Of a stretch of 64,000 nucleotides of DNA, positions 33,873 to 43,121 are shown one piece after another. The stretch spans positions 1-64,000 of the forward strand of contig JAAYIK010000016.1 of NCBI GenBank assembly GCA_012523465.1, given 5' to 3'. Under the pieces are notes generated by a model. The model worked only from the letters and a program-made list of their open reading frames with translations. It did no database searches and was not told the origin of the DNA. The stretch is from Lysobacteraceae bacterium. GTDB taxonomy: Bacteria; Pseudomonadota; Gammaproteobacteria; Nitrococcales; AK92. The position numbers and the translations under genes are program-made. Position 1 is the stretch's first letter; every line of letters starts with the position of its first letter.

Positions 33873-33962
33873 CTATAGAGGTCTCCAGTTGGATCTCGGG
33901 CGTGCTGCGATTCGACGGCAACTATAGCCGCCCCGGACGGAAACGGTAAATGGCCGGCGCTC

Positions 33963-35627
33963 CTACTCGAAGACTTCCGGCTGCGGCTTGATGGTCTGCG
34001 TCGCCGCCGAGCGGCCAACCAGCATCAGCACCGGTCCCAGCCCCAGCACCACCAGCGCCACGGCAGGCAATGCGGCCCGCTCCCACAGCCCTTCCGAAGT
34101 CAGCTCGAAGATGCGCACGGACAGCGTGTCCCAGCCGAAGGGGCGCAGCATCAGCGTGGCAGGCATCTCCTTCATGACGTCCACCGCCACCAACAGGGCG
34201 CCGGTCAACAGCCCCGGACGCAGCATGGGCAGGTAGACGCGGCGGATGACTTCGCCATGCCGGGCGCCCAGCATGCGGGCGGCGTCGCTGAGCACGGGAC
34301 GGATCTGCTCCAGGCTGCTGTCCACCGCCCCGTAAGCGACCGCCATGAAGCGCGTGATATAGGCCAGCACCAGCGCCAACACGCTGCCGCTGAGCCACTG
34401 GCCGCTGGTGTCGAGTAGGTCAGCCAGGCGGTTGTCGAACCAAGTGAAGCTGAGCATGATACCCACCGCCAGCACCGAGCCCGGCATCGCGTAGCCCATG
34501 GTGGCGCTGGCAACCGCGCGGCTGGTCCAGGGACTGCGTTCGACCCGCTTGGCGTAGGCCAGCAGGACGGCCAGGGCAACCGTAGCGACCGCCGCGATGG
34601 CGCCCAGCTCCAGGGTATGCCACAGCAGCCCAAGATAGCGGAGGTCGAAATCGCTGCGACTCTTCCAGGTCCAGACGACCAGCTGTGCCACCGGTAGCAG
34701 GAAAGCGCAGCTCAGGGCCAGCGCGGCGAAGGCGGTAGCGGCCCAAGCTCGGGTGCGGCGCAGCCGGAGACGGCTGCCACGGCCTTTCAGGCTGGATTGG
34801 AAATAGCGCGCCTGTCCGCGCGAGCGCCGCTCCAGGAACAGGGCCACCAGGACGAACAGCAACAGCAGCGAGGCCAGCTGCGCCGCCATTTCCAGGCTGA
34901 AGAAGCCGAACCAGGCCTTGTAGATGGCCGTGGTGAAGGTATCGAAGTTGAAGATGGAAACGGCGCCGAAGTCCGCCAACGTCTCCATCAGCGCCAGCGA
35001 CAACCCGGCCGCAATGGCTGGCCGCGCCATAGGCAGCGAGACGCGCAGAAAGGCCTGCAGCGGCGTCAGGCCCTGCAGCCGGGCGGCCTCGAACAGGGCC
35101 TGCCCCTGCCCCAGGAAGGCGGCTCGCGCCAACATGTAGACGTAGGGATACAGCGCCAGGGTAAGCACCAGGACCACGCCCCCGCCAGAGCGTATCGGCG
35201 GCAGCTGGAACTGCGGGCCCAGCCACTCCCGCAGCACCGTTTGCACCGGCCCACTGAAATCCAGCAAGCCAACATAGACGAAGGCCAGGACATAGGTCGG
35301 CACAGCCAGAGGCAGCATCAGCGCCCAGTCGAAGAGCCTGCGGCCGGGGAATTCGCAGGTGGCGGTCAGCCAAGCCAGCGAGACGCCCAGCAGCAGGCAA
35401 CCGACCCCAACCCCGACCACCAGCATCGCCGTATTGCGCAGCAGCCCCGGCAGCAACACCGAGGCCAGATGGGCCCAGAGCTCGGGTACCGGCTGCAGCC
35501 AGGCCAGCGCGGTGACCAGCACCGGCATCAGCACCAGGGCGCCGGCGAGCAGCGCGTACCACCGCCAAACGCTCCACGCCCGCCAGGTGCGGGTGTGGAG
35601 CTTGAGGTTTTCTGCCAGCTCGGCCAT
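33963..35627 (-). CDS. Ferric iron ABC transporter permease (FbpB/SfuB type)
   Basis: This 554-residue membrane protein forms the channel of a periplasmic-binding-protein-dependent ferric iron importer. It is a fused double permease of about 12 transmembrane helices. Two EAA-type cytoplasmic loops are visible: EAARLQGLTPLQAFLRVSLP near residue 190-210 and DAARMLGARHGEVIRRVYLP near 470. This duplicated layout is typical of FbpB/SfuB/HitB. It starts 4 bp after the binding-protein stop. The ATPase (FbpC) gene is not adjacent or elsewhere in the window. Confidence 0.92.
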   Translation of the reverse strand: MAELAENLKLHTRTWRAWSVWRWYALLAGALVLMPVLVTALAWLQPVPELWAHLASVLLPGLLRNTAMLVVGVGVGCLLLGVSLAWLTATCEFPGRRLFDWALMLPLAVPTYVLAFVYVGLLDFSGPVQTVLREWLGPQFQLPPIRSGGGVVLVLTLALYPYVYMLARAAFLGQGQALFEAARLQGLTPLQAFLRVSLPMARPAIAAGLSLALMETLADFGAVSIFNFDTFTTAIYKAWFGFFSLEMAAQLASLLLLFVLVALFLERRSRGQARYFQSSLKGRGSRLRLRRTRAWAATAFAALALSCAFLLPVAQLVVWTWKSRSDFDLRYLGLLWHTLELGAIAAVATVALAVLLAYAKRVERSPWTSRAVASATMGYAMPGSVLAVGIMLSFTWFDNRLADLLDTSGQWLSGSVLALVLAYITRFMAVAYGAVDSSLEQIRPVLSDAARMLGARHGEVIRRVYLPMLRPGLLTGALLVAVDVMKEMPATLMLRPFGWDTLSVRIFELTSEGLWERAALPAVALVVLGLGPVLMLVGRSAATQTIKPQPEVFE

Positions 35628-35631
35628 GCCC

Positions 35632-36639
35632 TTAGCGGTATCCGGCTCGGTCCATGAGCATGACCGCCCGGGCCTGCAGCCGACCAGCCTCGGAGACGTT
35701 GATCACATCGGGCTTGAACTCGCCCCAGCTCTTCACCAGCGGATGCACCGGCACCTCGGGATTGGCCGGGAACTCCAGGTTGAGGCCAGCGAACAGCTCC
35801 TGCGCCTCCGGGCTCGACAGCCACTCCAGCAGCTTGCGGGCACCCTCCGGATTGGGGGCATGGCGGGTCATGCCGGCACCGGAGACGTTGACGTGGACGC
35901 CATTCTCGTCCTGACTGGCCCAGAACAGCTTGACCTGCAGGTCCGGCTCGTCCCGCAGCAGCCGGCCCAGATAATAGGTGTTGACAATGCCGACGTCGCA
36001 TTGGCCGGCGACGATGGCCCGCAGCAGTGAGGTGTCGTCGTTGAAAGGCGGCGCCGCCAGGTTGGCGACCCAGCCGCGCACGATTTCCTCGGTCTTAGCT
36101 TCGCCGTGGCGAGCGATCATCATCGCCACCAGCGACTGGTTGTAGACCTTCTTCGAGGTTCGCAGGCACAGCCGGCCCTTCCAGCGCGGGTCGGCCAGCG
36201 CGGCATAGGTCGACAGTTCCTGCGGATCGACCCGCTCAGTGCTATAGACAATGGTGCGCGCCCGCACCGAGAAGCCGTACCAACGGCCCCCCGGGTCGCG
36301 CAGATATTCGGGAATGTTCGCGTTGAGAACCGGGGAGTCGAGCGGCGCCAGCAGCCCTTGCTCCGTGGCCTGCCATAAATTACCTGCGTCGACGGTCATC
36401 AGGATGTCGGCCGGGGTGTTGCGGCCCTCGGCCTTGAGCCGCGCCATCAGCGGCCCCTCCTTGTCGATGACGTAACGCACCGGAATGCCTGTATCGGCCG
36501 TGAAGCGGTCGAACAGCGGCTTGATCAGGTTCTCGATGCGGGACGAGTAGACCGTCACCGGGTCGGCGGCCTGAGCCGTCATCCCCACACAGGCAAGCAG
36601 TGCAATGCCAAGGCTCGCGAAACGTTTGCCGATGCGCAT
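35632..36639 (-). CDS. Ferric iron ABC transporter substrate-binding protein (FbpA type)
   Basis: The 335-residue periplasmic protein captures Fe(III). It has a Sec signal peptide (about 1-24, cleaved after TAQAA) and then the family start [22 protein letters not shown] conserved double-tyrosine site is visible late in the sequence ([12 protein letters not shown]), matching the pair of Tyr that bind iron in FbpA-class proteins. I used the ATG before RIGKRFASL; the frame is open 31 codons upstream. A Fur-box-like site lies 36 bp before the start, so iron repression is likely. Confidence 0.93.
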   Translation of the reverse strand: MRIGKRFASLGIALLACVGMTAQAADPVTVYSSRIENLIKPLFDRFTADTGIPVRYVIDKEGPLMARLKAEGRNTPADILMTVDAGNLWQATEQGLLAPLDSPVLNANIPEYLRDPGGRWYGFSVRARTIVYSTERVDPQELSTYAALADPRWKGRLCLRTSKKVYNQSLVAMMIARHGEAKTEEIVRGWVANLAAPPFNDDTSLLRAIVAGQCDVGIVNTYYLGRLLRDEPDLQVKLFWASQDENGVHVNVSGAGMTRHAPNPEGARKLLEWLSSPEAQELFAGLNLEFPANPEVPVHPLVKSWGEFKPDVINVSEAGRLQARAVMLMDRAGYR

Positions 36640-36674
36640 GTGTATTCCTTCTTTCCCAGGGTGCGACACTCGGC

Positions 36675-36693
36675 AATGATAATGATTCGCATT
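36675..36693 (-). promoter_or_regulatory. Fur box upstream of the iron transporter
   Basis: The 19 bp element AATGCGAATCATTATCATT (minus strand) is an imperfect 9-1-9 inverted repeat, with 7 of 9 arm positions matching, close to the Fur consensus. It lies 36 bp before the binding-protein ATG, where a repressor would block the promoter. Confidence 0.85.
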
Positions 36694-36742
36694 AAAGAGT
36701 GCAAAGGCTTTCGCGCCCTTCCCGGGAGCCAAGTGCGGGAGC

Positions 36743-37942
36743 TCAGCGTGCCAGCTGCGGCAGATCCGGCACCAACCCCATGGCTCGGCGCATGAAGAAG
36801 GCCTTCAGCGGTGGCAGGCGGTCGACGATGTTGAGTCCCGCGCTGCGCGGCAGCGCCAGCCAGGGTGCGCCACTGCCGAACAAATAGTGGAAACCGTCCA
36901 TGGTCGCCTGCATCAGCACGTTGTCGCCCCGACGGCGGCGCTGGAAGCGGCGCAGCACGGCTTCGCCGCCGATGTCACGGGCGGCCTTGCCGGCCCGCTC
37001 GACCTCTTCGGCCAACACAGCAGCGTCGAGAAAACCGAGGTTGGCGCCTTGCCCCGCCAAGGGGTGGATGACGTGGGCGGCATCGCCGATCAGCGCCACC
37101 CGCGGCGCGATGTAAGAGCGGGCCTGCTGGCTGCGCAGCGGAAAGGCGCCGCGCGGCCCGCAGCCGGTCACCTGCCCCAGCATCTCGGCCGAGGCTTCGG
37201 TCAGCTCGGCGCAGAAGGCGGCTTCGTCGAGCGCCAAGCGGCGCTCCGCCTCGGCGGTTGGCTGCGACCAGACGATGGAGCAGCGGCCGTCGCTGAGTGG
37301 CAGAAAGGCCAGCGGACCATCGGGCAGGAAGCGCTGGCGAGCTACCTCGCCGTGAGGTAGCTCGGTGGTGATGGTGGCCACCAGGCCCGACTGGCGGTAG
37401 TCGTAGCCGTCGACCGGGATCCGGCACAGCTTGCGGATGGGGGAGTTGACGCCGTCGGCGCCTACCACCAGCTTGGCCTGCAGGCGGCGACCGTCTCTCA
37501 GCGTCACCCGAGCGCGCTCGTCGTCGGCCTCGATGGCGGCGACGGCGGCCGGAATCAGGAAACTCACGTTGTCATCCTGCTGCAGCCGATCGAAGAGCAC
37601 CGTCTGGATGAGGCGGTTCTCAATGATGTGGCCCAAGTGCGGCTCGTCGATCTGGGCGCTCTCGAAGCGCACGCAACCGCCGGCCACGCCGTCCCAGGCC
37701 TGGATGGCGCGAAACGGGCTGATCCGCCGCATGTCCTGCCACACCCCCAGCCGCTGCAGGATCCGCTCGGAGGCCACGGTCACCGCGATTACCCGCAGCC
37801 CGCCATCGGCCTCGGTCCAGCGCTGCACCGGTTGGGTGTCCAGCACCGCGATCCGCCAACCTTGCAGAGCCAGTGCCCGCGCCAGCACCAGCCCGTTCAT
37901 GCCGGCGCCCTGGATGATCACATCGAAACGGCTTTCGCTCAT
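36743..37942 (-). CDS. ubiI: Ubiquinone biosynthesis FAD-dependent hydroxylase UbiI type
   Basis: The 399-residue flavoprotein monooxygenase hydroxylates the ubiquinone ring (UbiI acts at C5). It has the FAD dinucleotide motif [16 protein letters not shown] at the N-terminus, the middle [13 protein letters not shown] motif, and the C-terminal FAD motif [27 protein letters not shown]. The start is set by SESRFDVII, overlapping the ubiH stop by 4 bp (ATGA). The ygfB-pepP-ubiH-ubiI order of E. coli supports the UbiI assignment over UbiF or UbiM. Confidence 0.92.
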   Translation of the reverse strand: MSESRFDVIIQGAGMNGLVLARALALQGWRIAVLDTQPVQRWTEADGGLRVIAVTVASERILQRLGVWQDMRRISPFRAIQAWDGVAGGCVRFESAQIDEPHLGHIIENRLIQTVLFDRLQQDDNVSFLIPAAVAAIEADDERARVTLRDGRRLQAKLVVGADGVNSPIRKLCRIPVDGYDYRQSGLVATITTELPHGEVARQRFLPDGPLAFLPLSDGRCSIVWSQPTAEAERRLALDEAAFCAELTEASAEMLGQVTGCGPRGAFPLRSQQARSYIAPRVALIGDAAHVIHPLAGQGANLGFLDAAVLAEEVERAGKAARDIGGEAVLRRFQRRRRGDNVLMQATMDGFHYLFGSGAPWLALPRSAGLNIVDRLPPLKAFFMRRAMGLVPDLPQLAR

Positions 37943-39177
37943 TGGCCGACTCCTGTCAGGGGCAAGCCCAGCACCAACCGCGGCGAGGGGCCGCCACGTC
38001 CCATCGCGTAGCGCAGGAATTCCCGTTTGCCCGGCGGAAACAGATCCAGCGCCAACAGGCCAAGGTTGCGAGCGCTGACCAGGCCCGGCACCCGGTTGGA
38101 GAAGATGCGCACCAAGAAATCGGTGAATCCGCTTACCCGACGGTAATCCGCCTGCCGGGCCAGCACGTAGCGCTGCAATAGCTGCGCCGAGCCTGGGTCG
38201 CTGTCCGCGCACCCTGCCTGGTGCAGCAGCTCGGCCAGCGCGGCGACGTCGCGCAGCGAAAGATTGAAACCCTGCCCTGCGACCGGATGCAGAAAATGCG
38301 CCGCGTTGCCGATGACTACGGCGCGATGCGCGGTGAACTGGCGCGCGGTGATCATGGCCAGCGGGAAGGTGTCGCGACGGCCGACCTGCAGCATCCGCCC
38401 CAGACGGTAACCGAAGTTCTGCTGCACCCTGGCAAGGAACTCCTGGTCCGACAGGGCCAACACGTTCTCGACCCGATCGCGCGGCACCGCCCAGATCATG
38501 GCGCAGCGGCCGCCACTGAGCGGCAGCATGGCCATGGGGCCGGTCGGGGTAAAGCGCTCGAAGGCGCGGCCGCCATGGTCGCGCTCGGGCGTCAGATTGG
38601 CGACGACAGCGACTTGTCGGTAGTCGTTAACGTTGGCCTCGATACCGAGAGCGGCGCGCATGGGCGAGTGGGCGCCGTCGGCCGCGACCAGTAGCCGGGT
38701 ACGCAGGACGCGCGGCTCGCCCGCCACCTGCAGGTGCACCTGCAGCGCCTCGTCGGCCGGGGTCACGCCCTCGGCGCTGGCAGGGCACAACACGGTGACG
38801 TTGGGCTGGGCCGCGGCCTGCACGGGCAGCACGCGGCCCAAGGTGCGGTTGGTCACCACATAGCCCAGTGCCTCGCGCCCAGCTATGGCGGCCTCGAGAC
38901 GGACGAACCCAAAGCCGCCGCGTTCCGAGACGTGCACCGAGCGGATCGGGGTGGCCTCGGCCCGCAGCTGCGGCCACAGCCCAAGCGCCTGCAGCACCCG
39001 CTGGCTGCTCGGAGCCAGCGCAGTGGGCCGGTCGTCGTAGCTGGGCTGCTGCTCGGCTTCCGGCGGCACCGGCTCCACCAGGGCCACTCGTAGAGGGCTT
39101 TGACCCAGCGCGCAGGCTAGGCTGGCACCGACCGGCCCGCCGCCGACGATGAGCACATCGACGTCAGCCGCCATCAC
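37939..39177 (-). CDS. ubiH: 2-octaprenyl-6-methoxyphenol hydroxylase
   Basis: UbiH is a second FAD monooxygenase of ubiquinone synthesis, acting at C1 of the ring. The 412-residue protein has VLIVGGGPVGASLACAL, the UbiH-type SYDDRPTALAPSSQRVL stretch, LLVAADGAHSPMR, and VVIGNAAHFLHPVAGQGFNLSLRD. Its start overlaps the pepP stop by 14 bp, and its stop overlaps ubiI, so the three genes are tightly coupled. Confidence 0.95.
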   Translation of the reverse strand: MMAADVDVLIVGGGPVGASLACALGQSPLRVALVEPVPPEAEQQPSYDDRPTALAPSSQRVLQALGLWPQLRAEATPIRSVHVSERGGFGFVRLEAAIAGREALGYVVTNRTLGRVLPVQAAAQPNVTVLCPASAEGVTPADEALQVHLQVAGEPRVLRTRLLVAADGAHSPMRAALGIEANVNDYRQVAVVANLTPERDHGGRAFERFTPTGPMAMLPLSGGRCAMIWAVPRDRVENVLALSDQEFLARVQQNFGYRLGRMLQVGRRDTFPLAMITARQFTAHRAVVIGNAAHFLHPVAGQGFNLSLRDVAALAELLHQAGCADSDPGSAQLLQRYVLARQADYRRVSGFTDFLVRIFSNRVPGLVSARNLGLLALDLFPPGKREFLRYAMGRGGPSPRLVLGLPLTGVGQ

Positions 39178-40483
39178 GGCCCTCCGCCATCAGGGCCTCG
39201 ATGGCCTCAACTTCCTTGGGCACGTCGTCGGTCAGCACCTCGCAGCCGCCACGGGTGACCAGTACGTTGTCCTCGATGCGCACCCCGATGCCCCACCAGC
39301 GCGGATCCACGCCTTCGCTGCCAGGCGCGATGTATAGCCCCGGTTCCACCGTCAGCACCATGCCCGGCTCCAGCAGCCGCCACTGCCCGTCGACCTTGTA
39401 GTCGCCGACGTCATGCACGTCCATGCCCAGCCAGTGACCGGTGCGGTGCATGTAAAAGCGACGGTAGGTTTCCTGCTCCAGCGCCCGTTCCACGGGGCCC
39501 TCCAGCAAGCCCAGCTCGACCAGGCCGGCAGTCAGCACGCGGGTGGCGGCGTCGTGGAATTCGTTCCAATGCCGCCCCGGCGCGATGGCGGCGATGGCCG
39601 CCTTCTGCGCCTCCAGCACCAACTCGTAGATGGTGCGCTGCTCAGGGTTGAAGCGGCCATTGACGGGAAAGGTACGGGTGATGTCGGCAGCATACATGTC
39701 GATCTCGGCGCCGGCGTCGATCAGCACCAAATCGCCGTCCTTGAGCGGCTGGTCATTGGCGATGTAATGCAGGATGCAGGCATTGGCGCCGCCGCCGACA
39801 ATGGGTGTATAGGCCGGCCAGCCGTTGTAGCGGCGGAAGATCGCCTGGAACTCGGCCTCCAGCTCGTACTCCAGCATACCCGGGCGGCAAACCTGCATGG
39901 CGCGGCGATGCGCCTCGGCGCTCACCTGGGCCGCCTTGCGCATGGCAGCGATCTCGGCCTTGCTCTTGATCAGCCGCATCTCGTGCAGCAAATGCTGCAG
40001 GGCGACGAACTCGCCAGGCGCCCTGGCCCCGCTGCGGGCATTCTGGCGCACGTGGTTGACCCAGCCGATCACCCGCTGATCGAAATCGCGGTCGACGCCC
40101 ATGGTGTAATAGACCTTCTCCCGCCCCTCGATCAGGCCTGGCAGGATGTCGTCGATGTCGCTGATGGGAAAGGCATCGTCGGCGCCGTAAACGCGTACTG
40201 CCCCCTCCTGGCCGGCTCGGGGACCGTCCCAGATCTCGCACGCCGGGTCGCGCTCGCGGCAGAACAGGATGTATTGCCCCTGGTCCCGGCCCGGAATCAG
40301 CACCAGCACGGCCTCCGGCTCGGGAAAGCCGGTGAGGTAGTAAAAATCGCTGTCCTGACGGTAGGGGTAAAGCGTGTCGCGGTTGCGCGGTCGCTCCGGC
40401 GCCGCCGGCAGCACCGCGATGCTGCCCGGCCCCATCAAGTTCATGAGCTCCTGCCGCCGCCGCCGAAATTCGTTGCTGTCCAT
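39164..40483 (-). CDS. pepP: Xaa-Pro aminopeptidase PepP
   Basis: PepP is a dinuclear Mn peptidase that removes an N-terminal residue preceding proline. The 439-residue protein has an N-terminal AMP_N domain (FRRRRQELMNLMGPGSIAVLPAA) and a pita-bread catalytic domain. Metal ligands are seen in LIDAGAEIDMYAADITRTFP (two Asp), HRTGHWLGMDVHDVG (His), LTVEPGLY and GVRIEDNVLVT (two Glu). Length equals E. coli PepP (441). It lies between ygfB and ubiH, as in E. coli. Confidence 0.96.
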   Translation of the reverse strand: MDSNEFRRRRQELMNLMGPGSIAVLPAAPERPRNRDTLYPYRQDSDFYYLTGFPEPEAVLVLIPGRDQGQYILFCRERDPACEIWDGPRAGQEGAVRVYGADDAFPISDIDDILPGLIEGREKVYYTMGVDRDFDQRVIGWVNHVRQNARSGARAPGEFVALQHLLHEMRLIKSKAEIAAMRKAAQVSAEAHRRAMQVCRPGMLEYELEAEFQAIFRRYNGWPAYTPIVGGGANACILHYIANDQPLKDGDLVLIDAGAEIDMYAADITRTFPVNGRFNPEQRTIYELVLEAQKAAIAAIAPGRHWNEFHDAATRVLTAGLVELGLLEGPVERALEQETYRRFYMHRTGHWLGMDVHDVGDYKVDGQWRLLEPGMVLTVEPGLYIAPGSEGVDPRWWGIGVRIEDNVLVTRGGCEVLTDDVPKEVEAIEALMAEGRDGG

Positions 40484-40495
40484 GTCTGTCTCCCG

Positions 40496-41068
40496 TCAGT
40501 GCAGCCGCTTGTCGGACGCCACCGTGGCGACATTGGGCTTAACCGGCGGCCGCAGGCTGGCCCGCACCATCAAGGCGACGACCTTGACGTACTCCACCAG
40601 CTCAGCGTAGGCGTTTTCGTCTTCCTCGCCGCCGCCCCCTTCCATATCGACCTGGCTGATCGCATCCAAGTCATGCAGCGCTTCGCGCACCTCCTTGGGC
40701 AGCTCGCGCTCCTTGCCGAGTCCGCCCAGCCCCAGCCCGACCAGGAAGCCGCTGGCCCAGCGCCCGAGCGCCCTGGCGCGCTGCGGCAGATCGCTGTCGT
40801 CCGGCGGCAGCAGCGGTTGAAAGGCGAACTGATCGTCGTCCAGCTCGCGCATGGTCTGCTCGTACAAGGCCACCAGCGCTTGCAGGCATTTCTGCGCCGC
40901 CTCGCCCCGCGGCTTGGTGTCCGCCAGGGTCTGGGCGATCCAGGCAGCCTTATCGGGCCGTTCCGTCGCGCCCGCCATGCCGGCCAGCAGCCCCTGCGCC
41001 TCGGCAGCTCCGACGCTGGCATCGACTGCCTGCAGCGCTTCCTCGATCTGCTGATAATCCGCCTTCAT
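40496..41068 (-). CDS. ygfB: UPF0149 family protein YgfB
   Basis: The 190-residue protein belongs to the YecA/YgfB family of all-helical proteins. In Pseudomonas YgfB modulates expression of peptidoglycan-recycling-linked beta-lactamase genes; the molecular role here is not known. Visible family features are EAQGLLAGMAGA near residue 20-30, FQPLLPPDDSDLPQRARALGRWASGFLVGLGLGG (in two helices) and the ENAYAELVEYVKVVALM end. The ATG before KADYQQIEE was chosen by homology; upstream codons are open. It heads the ygfB-pepP-ubiH-ubiI operon. Confidence 0.92.
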   Translation of the reverse strand: MKADYQQIEEALQAVDASVGAAEAQGLLAGMAGATERPDKAAWIAQTLADTKPRGEAAQKCLQALVALYEQTMRELDDDQFAFQPLLPPDDSDLPQRARALGRWASGFLVGLGLGGLGKERELPKEVREALHDLDAISQVDMEGGGGEEDENAYAELVEYVKVVALMVRASLRPPVKPNVATVASDKRLH

Positions 41069-41197
41069 CCGCGTCACCACTCGAAGATCGTGAAAGCCTA
41101 TAATGTTATCACCACGAACGCATGTTTCGGCCGATGATTGACCGCGGCCGCCGGCGCGCCCTACTATGCTCGAACAGACCTCTGCAGGAGCTGACAA

Positions 41198-41416
41198 GTG
41201 GCTGATTCCATTGACGAACAGTTGCGACGCCTGGAACTACGGGTGGAGTTCCTGCTGGCCGAATGCGCGCGCTTGCGTGAAGAGAACCGGGTCTTGCGCG
41301 CCGCTCAGGAAACTCTGGTTGCCGAGCGCGCCTCGCTGCTGGAAAAAACCGCCACCGCCCGCGCCCGGGTGGAAGCCATGATCGGTCGCCTGCGGGCGCT
41401 GGAGCAGCACTCATGA
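41198..41416 (+). CDS. ZapB-like coiled-coil protein (TIGR02449 type)
   Basis: This 72-residue protein is a single heptad-rich coiled coil (LRRLELRVEFLLAECARLREE onward). It begins at a GTG preceded by GCAGGAG at good spacing. It corresponds to the small TIGR02449-type protein found directly upstream of zapA in many gammaproteobacteria, presumed to act in division like ZapB, though this is inferred from position and fold. It overlaps zapA by 4 bp (ATGA). Confidence 0.88.
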   Translation: MADSIDEQLRRLELRVEFLLAECARLREENRVLRAAQETLVAERASLLEKTATARARVEAMIGRLRALEQHS

Positions 41417-41694
41417 ACGAGCCGGTCAAAGTCTACATCCTGGACCGCGAGTTCATGATCGCCTGTCCGCCCGAGGAACGGAACGCCCTGCTGCAGTCAG
41501 CTGCCATGCTCGACCAAAAGATGCGGGAGATCCGCGACCGGGGCAAGGTGGTCGGGATGGACCGCATCGCCATCATGGCAGGCCTCAACCTGGCGCACGA
41601 GCTACTGCGCCTACGCCAGGACGCGACCGGGCTGGACGCCATCCGCGACCGGCTTGCCGCCCTCAACGAGCGTCTGGCCGAGTTCGAGCCGTAA
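41413..41694 (+). CDS. zapA: Cell division protein ZapA
   Basis: ZapA cross-links FtsZ filaments in the Z-ring. The 93-residue protein has the N-terminal beta domain (VKVYILDREFMIACPPEERNALLQ region) and a C-terminal coiled coil with MAGLNLAHELL. Length is slightly short of E. coli ZapA (109). The zapA-ssrS-fau order following it is strongly conserved in gammaproteobacteria and supports the call. Confidence 0.93.
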   Translation: MNEPVKVYILDREFMIACPPEERNALLQSAAMLDQKMREIRDRGKVVGMDRIAIMAGLNLAHELLRLRQDATGLDAIRDRLAALNERLAEFEP

Positions 41695-41770
41695 AGCCGC
41701 CCGGCGGTCTTTAAATCTCGCCGCAAAAGCACTAGGCTAGAGACACGCATTGAAGCACCGAGTAAAGTAC

Positions 41771-41959
41771 TGGCATCCCCTGCGGTGTTCGACATCGGGC
41801 AACGTGTTCCTTGAGCCTCAAAGCACAGCCCAGGGAACCTCAGCCGGCGTCAGTGTGCAGGTCCGCCTCGCAGCGGAAAGCCTAAGACTCCGGCGCTCGT
41901 TCCCACCTGAACCTCAGGGTTCAAGGGCTAGGCCCGGACGGCACAGGCGGGGGATGCCA
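41771..41959 (+). ncRNA. ssrS: 6S RNA
   Basis: 6S RNA mimics an open promoter and sequesters sigma-70 RNA polymerase. The region between zapA and fau holds a 189 nt candidate closed by a long terminal stem: TGGCATCCCCTGC at the 5' side pairs with GCGGGGGATGCCA at the 3' side with 12 of 13 positions matched or G-U. Internal features match bacterial 6S RNAs: a GTTCGAC start after the stem, the central C-rich bubble with CCTTGAGCC, and GAACCTCAGGGTTCAAGGGCT near the 3' arm. Exact ends are approximate. Confidence 0.9.
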
Positions 41960-42044
41960 CCTACCACATCGACGCTGTCGGCCCATGCCGGCAGCGTTTT
42001 TGCGTCTGCGTCCCTGCCCGTCGCCCTGCCTTGAGCCTGCCGTC

Positions 42045-42647
42045 ATGCAGCAATCCAAAGCCGAGCTTCGCCGCCGCATGCGTCAGCTGCGCCGCGGCCT
42101 GTCAGCCCAGGAGCGCCTGCAGGCCGCCCGGCGGCTGGCGGAGCATATGCATCGCTCGCCGCTGTTTCGGCAGGCACGCCGGATCGGCTGCTTTTTCAGC
42201 GCCGACGGCGAGATCGACACCCAGCCGCTGATGCAGGCAGCCTGGCAGGCGGGCAAGAGCATCTACCTGCCGGTGCTGCAGCCGGATGGCCCGGTTCCGC
42301 TCGCCTTCCGCCTGCATCAACCAGACGGCCCCCTGCAGCAAAACCGCTACGGCATCCCGGAGCCGGCGGCCGGTGAGCTGGTGAGCGTCCACGAGCTCGA
42401 CCTGGTCTTGCTGCCGCTGGTGGCCTTCGACTCCGGCGGCAATCGCCTTGGCATGGGCGGGGGTTACTATGACCGCACGTTCGCCGCCCTGGACCACCAA
42501 GCGGCGCAGCGCCCCCCGCTGCTGGGACTGGCGTATGCATTTCAGCGACTCCCGGCGCTGCCGGTCGATCCTTGGGACGTGCCCCTGACAGGCGTCGCGA
42601 CCGAGCAGGGCATCCAGTGCTTCACCCGCTGCGACGACAAGGAATAA
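42045..42647 (+). CDS. fau: 5-formyltetrahydrofolate cyclo-ligase
   Basis: This enzyme uses ATP to turn 5-formyl-THF into 5,10-methenyl-THF, recycling folinic acid. The 200-residue protein starts with KAELRRRMRQLRRGL. It contains GCFFSADGEIDTQPLM and the C-terminal LVAFDSGGNRLGMGGGYYDRTFA nucleotide-binding motif. I placed the start at the ATG before QQSKAELRR because the upstream codons run into the 6S RNA trailer. In E. coli the ssrS transcript also reads into this gene. Confidence 0.95.
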   Translation: MQQSKAELRRRMRQLRRGLSAQERLQAARRLAEHMHRSPLFRQARRIGCFFSADGEIDTQPLMQAAWQAGKSIYLPVLQPDGPVPLAFRLHQPDGPLQQNRYGIPEPAAGELVSVHELDLVLLPLVAFDSGGNRLGMGGGYYDRTFAALDHQAAQRPPLLGLAYAFQRLPALPVDPWDVPLTGVATEQGIQCFTRCDDKE

Positions 42648-42650
42648 GCA

Positions 42651-43121
42651 ATGAACTACTGGCTCATGAAGTCCGAACCGGACGTGTTCGGCATCGACGA
42701 TCTGCAGCAAAGTCCCAACCAGACCGACTCCTGGGACGGGGTTCGCAACTACCAAGCCCGCAACATGCTGCGGGATCAGATGCAGGTCGGCGACCTGGCC
42801 TTCTTCTACCACTCCAACTGCAAGCCTCCGGGCATCGTCGGCATCATGGAGATCGCCAGCCGCGCCTATCCGGACCCGACCCAGTTCGATCCCGACAGCG
42901 ACTACTACGACCCCAAGAGCGACCCGGCCAACCCCCGCTGGTATCTGGTCGACGTCAGGTTCAAGCGCAAGTTTGCCCGCATGATCACGCTGGACGAGCT
43001 GCGCTCTCATCCGGAGCTAGCCGACATGGTGGTGCTGCGCCGCGGCAACCGCCTCTCCATCACCCCGGTCACCAAGGCAGAATGGGACTTCATCGTGGCG
43101 CTGGCCGACTCCCGGGACTGA
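42651..43121 (+). CDS. EVE (PUA-like) domain protein
   Basis: EVE domains are PUA-fold modules thought to bind modified bases. The 156-residue protein is a single-domain EVE of the human thymocyte nuclear protein 1 type. It shows MNYWLMKSEPDVFGIDDL, SWDGVRNYQARNMLRD, GDLAFFYHSNCKPPGIVGI and the late RRGNRLSITPVTKAEWDFI. It starts 3 bp after the fau stop and its 3' end overlaps a convergent membrane-protein gene by 32 bp. Confidence 0.94.
   Translation: MNYWLMKSEPDVFGIDDLQQSPNQTDSWDGVRNYQARNMLRDQMQVGDLAFFYHSNCKPPGIVGIMEIASRAYPDPTQFDPDSDYYDPKSDPANPRWYLVDVRFKRKFARMITLDELRSHPELADMVVLRRGNRLSITPVTKAEWDFIVALADSRD

Noticed and set aside
39413-41137. Rightward open frame of 574 codons antisense to pepP and ygfB
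   Set aside because: Shadow of two certain genes, no recognisable motifs.
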